A stretch of DNA of 64,000 bases from Pseudomonadota bacterium (GTDB lineage Bacteria; Desulfobacterota; Desulfobulbia; Desulfobulbales; Desulfocapsaceae), in the NCBI GenBank assembly GCA_023412495.1, contig JAEYNP010000080.1:186001-250000 (forward strand), given 5' to 3'. Shown one piece after another: positions 33,804-43,693 of the stretch (position 1 is its first letter; each line of letters opens with the position of its first letter). Both the position numbers and the translations under genes were made by a program. Below the pieces are notes generated by a model. The model was given only the letters and a program-made list of their open reading frames with translations, was not told the DNA's origin and searched no databases.

Positions 33804-35540
33804 TCAGAGAATTCCCACCTCAGTCAGCATGTTTTTCGCGGTTGCCACAAGATCTTTGGTTCCCGCCGAATCCCTTGATTCTACATAAAATCTGACCTTG
33901 GGTTCAGTCCCGGATGGACGAATCATCAGCCACGATCCGTCTTCGAACACCATTTTGTGCCCGTCGCTGGTGATAACCTGTTGAATGCGCCGGGATTCAC
34001 CTCCGACCAAGACCGTGCTGCCCGGCCCATACTTGGAAAGCCCGGCCAGCCGGTTGAGGAGCTGCTCGCCCTTGAGGTTTACCTCCACCCCGTCGCGTTC
34101 CGGATGGAAGGCCCCGTACTCCTTTTCCATGGCCGCCAAATAGTCGCCCAGGTTCATCGAGGTGGCGATCATCATCTCCAAGGCCAGGAGCAAACCGATG
34201 TAGGCATCCTTTTCCGGGGTATGGCCGGTGACGGAGATGCCGTCCGACTCCTCGAAGAAGACCAGAGCCCGATCTATCACCGGCTTAAAGTTCTTGAAGC
34301 CTACCGGCGGCTCGAAGAGTTCTTCACCGAAGGCCGCGGCGATACTGTTGGCCAGATTCGAAGTCGCCACGGTCTTGGCAACCAGCCCCCTCTTCTTCTT
34401 GTGCTCGTGCAGAAAGTGATAGGCCATGGCGCCGAACTGGTTCATGCCGATCTCTTTCGTCCCGTCGGTAAAGCGGATCCTGTCGCCGTCCGGGTCGATG
34501 ATTACCCCCAGTTTCAAGGGTTCCGGCCTTTCCCGGAGGATCCGCACCACCTGCCGCAGGTTGGCGGTGCTGGGCTCCGGCGCCACGCCCCCAAAGGTAA
34601 CATCGGCCGTGTCCCTCAAGACGATGAGAGCGGGCGAGTCGCTGTTGCCGAAGAGTTCGCGGATATGCAGCCGGCTCGCCCCGTGCACGGAGTCCACCAC
34701 CACGACCATATCTTTTCGTTCGAGGAAGGAGGAGACAGCCCGATCGAGATCCAGACCGTGTCGTGCGGTATTGCCTCGAACCAGCTTCTTCCACAGGGCC
34801 AGGGCATCGATCCGCCGTACCTGCGGAAAAGCGGCCATAACCTCATCTATTTTTTCCGGCCCCGGCTCCGGCACATAACCTTCCGCCAGCAGTCTGGCGG
34901 CATTTTCGGTTATCCTCCCGGTCAGCTGCGGAGCCGCGGGCCCCGCGTCCGCCGCATTGAACTTATAACCGCCGTATTCGAGCGGATTGTGCGAGGGGGT
35001 GAGGTTGATCGAAAAGGCTGCCCGCAGCTCAATGACGGCGGCGGAAAGCACCCCCGTCGTCGATTCGCCGGCATAATGCACGGCAAAACCATTTTTTGCA
35101 AGGACCCGGGCGACGGCTGCGGCCAGGAGCGGGCCGCCGAACCTGTTGTCGAAGCCAAGCACGCACCCCCGCTGCCTGGCCTCGGCGATATTTTGCACGC
35201 CGAGCAACTCTCCCAGTTCGGCCTCGTCCTTCGCCTCACCGTACATCCGCAGGATCGCCTCGGTGACCAGCGCCACCGATCGGACATAGATATCCTTGCC
35301 GAGTTTGCCTCTCCACCCGGATGTGCCGAAGGATACCGCCTGGACAGGATCGTTCCGGTTCTCCTTTATTTCCTCGAGGAGCAGCTGGTAGGCCGCATCG
35401 ATAGCCGGTTGCCAGATATCTCCTTCCTTTTGCTTCCCGTCAACGAGGGCCTTGATGAGGCCTGTATAGTCACTCCGGACATGATCGCCTTCGACGGTGT
35501 ATTTGGCGAATATGTCGGCTGAAATTTCGGGCACTTTCAT
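33804..35540 (-). CDS. Phosphoglucomutase/phosphomannomutase (alpha-D-phosphohexomutase)
   Basis: 578 residues. FGTSGWRGKLG near the start, phosphoserine loop LTPSHNPLEYGGYKF, metal loop DPDGDRIRF, sugar-binding loop FEESDGISVTGHT, and phosphate-binding RPSGTEPKVRF. Interconverts hexose 1- and 6-phosphates for glycogen, LPS or galU supply. Family members have TASHNP; here it is TPSHNP. Start set at ATG 35540 because GGAGG lies six bases upstream; a longer frame adds nine residues. Upstream of nifU by 110 bases on the same strand. Confidence 0.93.
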   Translation of the reverse strand: MKVPEISADIFAKYTVEGDHVRSDYTGLIKALVDGKQKEGDIWQPAIDAAYQLLLEEIKENRNDPVQAVSFGTSGWRGKLGKDIYVRSVALVTEAILRMYGEAKDEAELGELLGVQNIAEARQRGCVLGFDNRFGGPLLAAAVARVLAKNGFAVHYAGESTTGVLSAAVIELRAAFSINLTPSHNPLEYGGYKFNAADAGPAAPQLTGRITENAARLLAEGYVPEPGPEKIDEVMAAFPQVRRIDALALWKKLVRGNTARHGLDLDRAVSSFLERKDMVVVVDSVHGASRLHIRELFGNSDSPALIVLRDTADVTFGGVAPEPSTANLRQVVRILRERPEPLKLGVIIDPDGDRIRFTDGTKEIGMNQFGAMAYHFLHEHKKKRGLVAKTVATSNLANSIAAAFGEELFEPPVGFKNFKPVIDRALVFFEESDGISVTGHTPEKDAYIGLLLALEMMIATSMNLGDYLAAMEKEYGAFHPERDGVEVNLKGEQLLNRLAGLSKYGPGSTVLVGGESRRIQQVITSDGHKMVFEDGSWLMIRPSGTEPKVRFYVESRDSAGTKDLVATAKNMLTEVGIL

Positions 35541-35603
35541 AATCCACCTCCATTGCGGAACGCACACTTGCCGGTGTCGCCCATTGGGGGCCGAGCGACC
35601 GAG

Positions 35604-35771
35604 CTACTTCTCGATCTTCTTGGCCTTGTCGATGAGCATGATGGGAATATCATCCTTTATCTCATACAGCAATGCGCATTTTTCGCACAAGAGTCCATCT
35701 TCCCCCTGCAATTGCAAAGGCCCTTTGCATTGGGGGCATGCCAGGATTTCCAGCAGATCCTTGTTGATCAT
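35604..35771 (-). CDS. Trm112/YcaR-like small zinc-ribbon protein
   Basis: 55 residues beginning MINKDLLEILACPQCKGPLQ, with ACPQCKGPL and LLCEKCALLYEIKDDIPIML: the two C-x2-C pairs and the IPIML end define the Trm112 family (zinc-ribbon partner or regulator of methyltransferases). GAGAGG precedes the ATG. Followed 63 bases later by the phosphohexomutase on the same strand. Confidence 0.9.
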   Translation of the reverse strand: MINKDLLEILACPQCKGPLQLQGEDGLLCEKCALLYEIKDDIPIMLIDKAKKIEK

Positions 35772-35791
35772 CGTAACCTCTCAGACTTTGG

Positions 35792-35846
35792 GACCGTCCG
35801 AATACGGTCAATATCTCATCACGGCCCTTACGCCGCCTTCGGCGGC
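35792..35846 (-). promoter_or_regulatory. Two stable hairpins in the Trm112-gene leader
   Basis: Minus-strand GCCGCC-GAA-GGCGGC (35832-35846) and GACCGT-ATTCGG-ACGGTC (35792-35809) are perfect stems between the Trm112-like start and the divergent proC. They may be RNA regulatory elements or just palindromic repeats; no T-run follows either one. Confidence 0.45.
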
Positions 35847-35969
35847 TCGTGCCCTAATGTCACTATAACATTGTACAAAAGAAACGAATTTGATATTTAC
35901 CTGAAACCGGCTATCATTGCATCGAATAATATATCATCAACTCCGACAAATACAGGCTTCAGGAACAAA

Positions 35970-36785
35970 ATGGAACAGCAGATCGGTTTTATCGGCGGCG
36001 GTCAGATGGCGGAAGCCCTCATCAAGGGAATTATCGCTTCAGGCCTTTATCAGAAAGAAAACATTCTTGTTGCCGAGCCCAATGACTTCCGTCGCAGTCA
36101 TCTCGAAAAGGTGTATTCGGTGAGGACCTATCCTCACAACCATACCGTTTTCGAGGCCAGTAAGATAGTCATCCTGGCGGTGAAGCCGCAAACCATGAAA
36201 TCGCTGCTGGAGGACTGCAGGGAGCGCGTCCGGCCCGATCACATTCTGATCTCGGTCGCGGCGGGACTGCCCATTTCCTTTTATATCAAAACACTCGGCA
36301 AAAAAGAGGCGAAAATCATCCGGGTCATGCCGAACACCCCGGCACTTGTTCTCGAAGGGGCGTCTGCCATAAGCAAAAATGACAACGTCAGCGAAGAGGA
36401 ACTGAGAGCCGCCGAGGAAATCTTCCTGGCCGTTGGCGAGGTGGTCATACTCGACGAGGTCCATCTCGATGCGGTAACCGGACTCTCCGGCAGCGGCCCC
36501 GCCTACGTCTTCTCCTTTGTGGAGGCCCTCGTCGATGCGGGGGTAAAGGCCGGTTTGACCCGCGTCGTTTCGGAAAAGCTCGCCCTGCAGACTGTTTCAG
36601 GATCGATCAAGCTCCTCCGGGAAAGCGGCGAGCACCCCGCCGCTCTCAGGGGAAAAGTGACCTCGCCGGGCGGCACCGCCATAACCGCCCTCCATGTCCT
36701 GGAAAAAGTCGGTTTTCATGGTATCATTATGGATATTGTCGAGTCCGCGGTTATCCGTTCAAAACAACTGGGACAAATTGAATGA
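35970..36785 (+). CDS. proC: Pyrroline-5-carboxylate reductase
   Basis: 271 residues from MEQQIGFIGGGQMAEALI, the Rossmann start. VKPQTM, RVMPNTPALV, TGLSGSGPAYVF, and the ProC signature LRGKVTSPGGTAITALHVLE are all present. Last step of proline synthesis with NAD(P)H. The upstream open frame extends to 35553, but the protein clearly begins here. Its stop overlaps the nadK start (ATGA). Confidence 0.96.
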   Translation: MEQQIGFIGGGQMAEALIKGIIASGLYQKENILVAEPNDFRRSHLEKVYSVRTYPHNHTVFEASKIVILAVKPQTMKSLLEDCRERVRPDHILISVAAGLPISFYIKTLGKKEAKIIRVMPNTPALVLEGASAISKNDNVSEEELRAAEEIFLAVGEVVILDEVHLDAVTGLSGSGPAYVFSFVEALVDAGVKAGLTRVVSEKLALQTVSGSIKLLRESGEHPAALRGKVTSPGGTAITALHVLEKVGFHGIIMDIVESAVIRSKQLGQIE

Positions 36786-37648
36786 CCTACAATTCAACCC
36801 CGTTTCGCATCAAGAAGGAACTGACGGTAAAGAAGGCCGGGTTGATAACCAAGAAAGACGACCAGCGGCCGGACGAGTACGCGGCTACCCTGGCCGGCTG
36901 GCTGCAGCAGCGGGGTATAACCGTCGCGCTGAACACCATCGGCCCCGATCTGGATATGATTATCGTCCTCGGTGGGGACGGGACGCTCCTGCACATAGCC
37001 GAGGATGCCGCCAGGCATTCCATCCCCGTGCTGGGCATCAACATGGGCAATCTCGGCTTTCTGACGGAACTCACCGAAAATGAGACCTGCACGGCCCTGG
37101 AGCGAATCCTCACCTCCGAGGTAACCATCGAAAACCGGCTGATGCTCCGCGCCCGGCTGGTCGGCAGCAGCAAAAAGACCGCCTATCGCTATGCCTTGAA
37201 CGACGTGGTGATCACCAAAAACGTCCTTGACCGTCTGCTCAACCTTTCCACAACCGCCAACGAGGAGTTCATCACCACCTACCGGGCAGACGGCCTGATC
37301 TTTTCCACACCCACAGGCTCGACCGCCTACAATCTTTCGGCGGGCGGCCCCATTGTCTACCCGGGGCTGGCGACCATCACCGTCACCCCCATCTGCCCGT
37401 TCATGCTGAGCAGCAGGCCCATCATCCTCCCGCCCGACAAACGGATCAGAACCCGCTTCGAGGGTGGCGGCAGCACCGATCACGCCCAGGTCATCATCGA
37501 CGGGCAGGCCTTCTGGGACATGTATGCCAGCGACATCCTTGAGATCGATACCGCTACCCATTTCCTGCAGCTGGTGGTTTCCTCGACCAGGGACTACTTC
37601 ACCATCCTCCGCAACAAACTGCACTGGGGCGATCAGGGAAAGAAGTAG
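36782..37648 (+). CDS. nadK: NAD kinase
   Basis: 288 residues. The GGDGTLLHIA motif (near 65), NMGNLGFLTE, NDVVI, ADGLIFSTPTGSTAYNLSAGG and GPI-V-P regions are typical. Phosphorylates NAD to NADP. Overlaps proC by four bases, linking NADP supply to proline synthesis. Convergent with the NtrC-type regulator 23 bases away. Confidence 0.96.
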   Translation: MTYNSTPFRIKKELTVKKAGLITKKDDQRPDEYAATLAGWLQQRGITVALNTIGPDLDMIIVLGGDGTLLHIAEDAARHSIPVLGINMGNLGFLTELTENETCTALERILTSEVTIENRLMLRARLVGSSKKTAYRYALNDVVITKNVLDRLLNLSTTANEEFITTYRADGLIFSTPTGSTAYNLSAGGPIVYPGLATITVTPICPFMLSSRPIILPPDKRIRTRFEGGGSTDHAQVIIDGQAFWDMYASDILEIDTATHFLQLVVSSTRDYFTILRNKLHWGDQGKK

Positions 37649-37671
37649 TTTTCCCCCTTTTCCCCGGGCCG

Positions 37672-39062
<1,391 letters not shown>

Positions 39063-39066
<4 letters not shown>

Positions 39067-39950
39067 GATTGTGCCCTCATTGGATTAGTTCCGTGATCAA
39101 AAGCCTGCCTTTGCCGATCGAGCCTCGCCTGCATCTCGGCCAGCAGCTGGTCAGGCACCGCACAGTTCCTCCCACCGGCCAAGGTCGTCCCGGGCCGGAT
39201 GGCGCCATGGTAGTCACTGCCCCCCGTTCGCAACAAATCGTGCTTCTGCGCCAGCCGCATCAGCATTTTGCGGAACTGACGGGAGTGGGTGGGATAGTAG
39301 ACCTCTATGCCATCCAGTCCCTGTCGGTGCAGATCGGAGACGATGCGGGTCAAATTCCCCCCCGACTTTTCCAGTTGCTGAGGGTGGGCCAGTACAGCCA
39401 GTCCCCCTGCACTATGAATGAGAGAAATGGCCTCGGCGGCGGGAAAGATGAAACGCGGCACATAGGCGGAGCCGCCCTCGCCCAAAAAAATTTCGAATGC
39501 TTCATCCATACTTCTCACAACTCCCTTGCCGATCAGGATCTGGGCGATATGCGGTCTGCCGCTTTGACCGGGGCCCGCGATCTTCAGCAGTTCGTCAAGC
39601 TCGATAGCGATCCCCTGAAGCCGGAGGGCTTCGAGGATTTGGCAGTTCCTCTTCAATCGCCCTTCCTGCAGGCAGTGCAGGGCCTCTAGAAACCCGGGCT
39701 GCCTGTGATCGAAGAGATAGCCGAGCAGGTGCAGGGTGTTGGTTCCGAGCTTGACGCTCAATTCGACTCCTGCAATGACCGTCAACTCCAACTCCCTGCC
39801 CGCTTCCATCGCCTCGTCAACACCGTCCGTGGTATCATGGTCGGTGATGGCGACCGCAGACAGTCTTCTTTGCCGGGCTAATTGCACAATTTCGGTGGGA
39901 GTCATGCTCCCGTCCGAGAATGTCGAGTGGATATGCAGATCAATGGACAT
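39063..39950 (-). CDS. PHP-domain phosphoesterase (RNase AM/YciV-like)
   Basis: 295 residues. DLHIHSTFSDGSMTP at residues 4-18, ITDHDTTDGV, GVELSV, LAHPQQL, and GSDYHG are the metal-binding motifs of the PHP family. YciV/RNase AM is a 5'-3' exonuclease acting on short nucleic acids and pAp; that specific role is inferred. Co-transcribed with the NtrC-type regulator (four-base overlap). Confidence 0.9.
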
Positions 39951-40016
39951 TGCCGACCTAATGCGTGCTTACGCCGCAACCAAAGGTTGTGCCCCCCTCC
40001 TGCAGCAGACGGGACA

Positions 40017-40085
40017 AGTACCTTCAAGAAGTTCATTTAAAAACAAGAAACGAATTTCTAAGGTACTCATAACCTGAACTTCTTG
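40017..40085. repeat. Interleaved inverted repeats A-B-A'-B'
   Basis: A = AGTACCTT (40017-40024) pairs exactly with AAGGTACT (40060-40067); B = CAAGAAGTTCA (40025-40035) pairs exactly with TGAACTTCTTG (40075-40085). A and B are contiguous, while A' and B' are separated by seven bases, so the two stems cannot nest and would make a pseudoknot or two exclusive hairpins. Confidence 0.6.
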
Positions 40086-40122
40086 CCGTGCAGGGTGCAA
40101 CTGTTTCCGTGAAGGTTCAACA
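40086..40122. repeat. Two direct repeats spaced 21 bp
   Basis: CCGTGCAGGGTGCAAC (40086) and CCGTGAAGGTTCAACA (40107) share CCGTGNAGGNTNCAA. A 21-base period puts both on the same DNA face, as for operator half-sites. Directly beside the interleaved inverted repeats. Confidence 0.4.
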
Positions 40123-40283
40123 CACTAATAATGCACTGAAATTTCCCATTTTCTCATAGTCGAAGTACGCAATACCCGCAACAACAATCAGCCCTTTGGA
40201 ATCACATATTTTCCTTTACTTTTTCGACGGGCGTCCGATACAGTCTGGCAAAGGAACACCATCAAATCCCAGGAGAGAATTTT

Positions 40284-41096
40284 ATGCCCCCTACCCGTCT
40301 CCTCGTCATACTTCTTCTGCTGAGTCTGACCGGCGGCTGCGCCAGCACGATCCCCGAACCTATCAGCTATCAGTATTCTCAGCAGCAGAAAATGCAGGCG
40401 GCCCATCACTGGGAAGTTCTGGCCGCGGATCTTGCCAATCGCATCAATAATCAGCTCATCATAACCGACAATATTGACAAGGCGGTGTTTGTCAAGCAAA
40501 CCTGCGGCAACGACGCCATTCCCTGCAGCCCTGGCGAAACGGGCAGCTTCAATGAGGCATTCCGGGATCTGCTGGTCACCTATCTTGTCGATTTCGGCAT
40601 CCCGACGCAGAACGAAAAGGCGCAGGATTCACTGGAGATCGACTATAAAGTCCAGATCGTCCGACATAACGCCGACCGCCGGCGTAGTCTGCAGCCAGGG
40701 CTGTTGACGGGCCTTTCCGCCGCTGTCGTAGTGCTCCGGGACGTCCCGTCCAGTCTGGTCCAGATGGCTGCCGGCGCCGCAGTCGATGTCGCCAATACCA
40801 GTCTGGTCACGAATGGCCATTATGAGGTCATCATCACTACTTCGATTGTCAAGAGACAACAGTATCTCTTCAGGTCTTCGGATATGTACTACATAAACGA
40901 CAAGGACTTCTGGCATTACCAGAATGAGATGCCGAAAACCAGGACCATCAAACTCTCCGGAGGGCGGCAACTCGAACCTGCTACCGACCGGAAGACCGCC
41001 GCTCCGCCGGTCGTAGACGTAAAGACCCTGCCGGAAGACAGTATTTTCGAACCGACTCCCTTAAAACTTCCGGCCAACGTGCCCAAAGATGTCTAA
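40284..41096 (+). CDS. Putative lipoprotein
   Basis: 270 residues. Signal peptide LLVILLLLSLTGGC with lipobox LTGGC (Cys near 19). The body has no domain I can name; it carries a CGNDAIPC pair and a hydrophobic, Gly/Ala-rich stretch near 140-175 (LLTGLSAAVVVL..., AAGAAVDVA) that may associate with the membrane. The C-terminal end is Pro-rich. It is first in a plus-strand set with a FlgO-like lipoprotein and an SDR; the next gene starts inside its last codons. Confidence 0.8.
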   Translation: MPPTRLLVILLLLSLTGGCASTIPEPISYQYSQQQKMQAAHHWEVLAADLANRINNQLIITDNIDKAVFVKQTCGNDAIPCSPGETGSFNEAFRDLLVTYLVDFGIPTQNEKAQDSLEIDYKVQIVRHNADRRRSLQPGLLTGLSAAVVVLRDVPSSLVQMAAGAAVDVANTSLVTNGHYEVIITTSIVKRQQYLFRSSDMYYINDKDFWHYQNEMPKTRTIKLSGGRQLEPATDRKTAAPPVVDVKTLPEDSIFEPTPLKLPANVPKDV

Positions 41097-41733
41097 AATG
41101 AAGATCTCAGAATTTTTCCCAGTAAAATTTTCGGTATTTGCCCTGCTGCTGATGCTCTCTGCATGTTCGACCACCATCAACCACAGGCCGGTGGAAAACT
41201 ACCTGAGGATGGATACCAACCTCGTCGGTCTCGCCCATAAAATCGCCGAGAATCTGGTGGAGAGGTCCATGCCGCCCCTCGTCCCCTACCACCCGGACAT
41301 GCCTGTCCTGGTAACCACGTTCGTCGACAATAATGATCTTTCCCAAACTTCCAAATTCGGAAGGATCATGCAGGAGCACATCGCCTCGCGGCTCGTGCAG
41401 ATGGGCTATACAGTAAGGGAGATCAAGATGGCTTCGACACTTACCATCGAGCCGAAATCGGGAGAGACGATCCTCTCAAGGGATCTTTCCCGGATCGGCG
41501 GCGAGCATGAGGCCCAGGCCATCCTGGTGGGCACGGTCTCCCGGTCGGAGAGGATACTTTATATCTCCGCAAGGCTGATCAATCCCGCCAACAACAATAT
41601 CCTCGCCACTGACGATTACCGCTTGCGGATGGATGACAATCTTCTGGCCATGTTCGGTCTTCGTCCGGCTGACGATATAGAAAAAGGGGTAAGACAACCT
41701 TCCCGGTCTCGCTTGAACAACGTCTTCTGGTAG
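41089..41733 (+). CDS. FlgO-family outer-membrane lipoprotein
   Basis: 214 residues with a lipoprotein signal (FALLLMLSAC, Cys near 26). The mature part matches FlgO: DTNLVGLAHKIAENL, VLVTTFVDNNDLSQTSKFGR, EHIASRLVQMGYTV and SRDLSRIGGEHEAQAILVGTV. In Vibrio FlgO is an outer-membrane protein needed for flagellar stability, but the family is wider and no flagellar gene is in the window. Overlaps the previous lipoprotein by eight bases. Confidence 0.85.
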   Translation: MSKMKISEFFPVKFSVFALLLMLSACSTTINHRPVENYLRMDTNLVGLAHKIAENLVERSMPPLVPYHPDMPVLVTTFVDNNDLSQTSKFGRIMQEHIASRLVQMGYTVREIKMASTLTIEPKSGETILSRDLSRIGGEHEAQAILVGTVSRSERILYISARLINPANNNILATDDYRLRMDDNLLAMFGLRPADDIEKGVRQPSRSRLNNVFW

Positions 41734-41738
41734 ACACG

Positions 41739-42569
41739 ATGAAACTTCAGGACAGAATTGCCGTCATTCCCGGCGCCTCCCGGCCCATTGGCCGGGCGAT
41801 AGCCCGCAGGTTCGGCAGCGAGGGAGCATCACTCGTCCTGCCGGTTTTCGACTGGCCGGAGTCCATCGCCGAGATGCAGGAAGAATTTTCCGCCGCGGGT
41901 TTTGATTTTCTGAGCATATCGGCAGACCTGCGCAAGGAGGATGAGGTTGCCGCTCTCACCGCAGCAATAGGGCAGCGCTTTACTAAAGTCGATTTCCTCA
42001 TCAACAATATCGAAAGAGGCGGCATGCCGGTGGTCCACGGCAGTTATGACCTGCCGCACAACAAGGGGCAATGGGATCTGGAATTCGAAACCACCCTGAA
42101 GGCCAAGTGGCTGCTCTTTCACCACATACATCCGCTGATGCAGCAGAATGAACGTGAAGGCGCCGTAGTCAACATTTCCTCAGTCTCAGCCCTCCTCGGC
42201 CGCAGTGGTCCGGCTGCTGTCTTTTTCAGCGACGGCTTCAGCGCCGCCAACAGGGGCATTCAGGTGCTCACGGAAACCTGGGCGAGGCAGGCAGGCCCCA
42301 TGGTGCGGGTCAACGAGCTCATGCTGGGGCTCATAAGGGGCAGGCACGGCGAAGGCACCCGTGGCTGGGGACAGCTGACGCAAGAGCAGAAGAGGGATCT
42401 GCATGAAACCATTCTGCTGGACCGGACAGGCAGCCCGGAAGAAGTAGCCGCCGCCGTCTATTTCCTGGCCGTCGAGGCCACCTACTGCACCGGAGCCATC
42501 CTGCGCATGGATGGCGGCTTCGTCCCCGGTTCGAGTAAGGTGCCGCCTTTGCCCGAAGGTATCCTCTAG
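41739..42569 (+). CDS. Short-chain dehydrogenase homologue lacking catalytic Tyr and Lys
   Basis: 276 residues with SDR layout: GASRPIGRAIA nucleotide loop, DLRKEDEV, NNIE, NISSVSALLG, and a C-terminal AVYFLAVEATYCTGAILRMDGGF. The Ser motif is kept, but the usual YxxxK (AAYAASKAG) is AAVFFSDGF, so Tyr is Val and Lys is Asp. It may therefore bind NAD(P) without normal redox chemistry. Five bases downstream of the FlgO-like gene, and its end overlaps the convergent nitrilase gene by four bases. Confidence 0.85.
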   Translation: MKLQDRIAVIPGASRPIGRAIARRFGSEGASLVLPVFDWPESIAEMQEEFSAAGFDFLSISADLRKEDEVAALTAAIGQRFTKVDFLINNIERGGMPVVHGSYDLPHNKGQWDLEFETTLKAKWLLFHHIHPLMQQNEREGAVVNISSVSALLGRSGPAAVFFSDGFSAANRGIQVLTETWARQAGPMVRVNELMLGLIRGRHGEGTRGWGQLTQEQKRDLHETILLDRTGSPEEVAAAVYFLAVEATYCTGAILRMDGGFVPGSSKVPPLPEGIL

Positions 42570-43693
42570 GACTCAATTTTCAGACCGCATCCGATAGCCT
42601 TCAGCCGTTCCTCGACTGCAGGAGCCATGTCGCCAAGATCGAAAATCGCATTCACGCAGCCGAGGGCAGCGTAGGTTTTCAGCAATCCTTTCTCGGATTG
42701 GCATTGCCCGCCCGGCAGGCGTACCCCGGCGACAAGATAATCGCCCTGCCGCCTTGCAGCTTCAAGAATCTCGACCGCACGGGATAACCCCACGTCCAAG
42801 TCGAGTGAGATATAGACCACCCGCTGGCCGAGCCCGGCACGGAGTTCGGCATCTTCCAGACAACTTTCAGGTGTTCCGATCTTTTCGGCCGAAAGCGGAT
42901 AAGGTTCCGCCACGAAGGGCCTGAAACCTGCCCGGGCTTCCTCTTTCACCAGCCAATCTATGGCGACAACTTTTGCCTCTTCGCCGTCTCCAGCCTCGTA
43001 GAGTATATCTCCCGTTGGCGAAATGATAAGGGAATGTCCGCCGAGGGTAATCTCGCCATTTCTGCCGACGCCGTTGCAGGCGACCATGAAGGTCTGGTTT
43101 TCAATGGCCCTAGCGATCGCAAGGATGCGCCAGTGATGGATCCTGACAGCCGGCCACTCCGCCGAACAGAGCAGCAGATCCGCTCCTTGCTGGCATTGCC
43201 TGCGGGCCGGTTCCGGAAAACGCAGGTCATAACAGATCAGACAGCCGAAACGCCCTGCCGGTGTGACGATGGGCGCGGAGGCGTCCGAACAGGGGCGAAA
43301 GGCCTCTTCCTCCCCGGGAAAGATGTGGCGTTTGCGATATTTGCCGAAGGCGCCGCTGCTTCCGGTAATCTCGAGAGTATTGAAGAACAGATTGTTATCT
43401 TCGGCTATTCGCTCAGGGAGGCTGCCTGCGAAGATGATATCGTACTTCTCCGCCAGTTTCCGCAGTCTGCCCGACAGTGCTGCCACTTCATCCTGCAGTT
43501 GCGGCAATTGGTTGTAGGCAAAACCAGTCGCCCAGAGCTCCGGAAGGACGATGAGGGCTTGCCGCGGCGGCTCGAGACGAGCCAGGATCCGACGCAGCCT
43601 TTCAAAATTGCCATCGATTTGCCCTTGCTCCACCTCCAGCTGGACAAAGCCCACATAACGGACATCCGGAATATTGTTGAATCGCGAGGTCAT
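42566..43693 (-). CDS. Nitrilase-superfamily amidase with C-terminal nucleotidyltransferase-like tail
   Basis: 375 residues. The first ~275 are a carbon-nitrogen hydrolase with catalytic Glu in VLPELWATG, Lys in KYRKRHIFPG and Cys in CLICYDLRFPEPA: an omega-amidase or similar. The last ~95 residues resemble the nucleotidyltransferase domain of HldE (VVYISLDLD..., EAARRQGDYLVAGV, AALGCVNAIFD), but the HxGH motif is missing, so the tail is probably not catalytic. ATGA overlap with the HEAT-repeat gene upstream. Confidence 0.88.
   Translation of the reverse strand: MTSRFNNIPDVRYVGFVQLEVEQGQIDGNFERLRRILARLEPPRQALIVLPELWATGFAYNQLPQLQDEVAALSGRLRKLAEKYDIIFAGSLPERIAEDNNLFFNTLEITGSSGAFGKYRKRHIFPGEEEAFRPCSDASAPIVTPAGRFGCLICYDLRFPEPARRQCQQGADLLLCSAEWPAVRIHHWRILAIARAIENQTFMVACNGVGRNGEITLGGHSLIISPTGDILYEAGDGEEAKVVAIDWLVKEEARAGFRPFVAEPYPLSAEKIGTPESCLEDAELRAGLGQRVVYISLDLDVGLSRAVEILEAARRQGDYLVAGVRLPGGQCQSEKGLLKTYAALGCVNAIFDLGDMAPAVEERLKAIGCGLKIES

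Larger units (their letters stand above)
39951..40283. other. Intergenic region with structured repeats
   Basis: 333 bases between the divergent PHP and lipoprotein genes with no supported coding frame. It holds the interleaved inverted repeats at 40017-40085 and the direct repeats at 40086-40122, described separately. No sigma-70 or sigma-54 promoter is convincing. Confidence 0.5.

Noticed and set aside
33957..35522. 521-codon plus-strand frame
   Set aside because: Long but antisense to the phosphohexomutase; no motif, no ribosome-binding site.
35553..35969. Upstream extension of proC by 139 codons
   Set aside because: Crosses the Trm112 gene region and a palindrome; ProC's Rossmann start lies at 35970.
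40200..40283. Sigma-54 promoter before the lipoprotein operon
   Set aside because: A TGGCA is present near 40245 but no GC/TTGCA element follows at the required distance.
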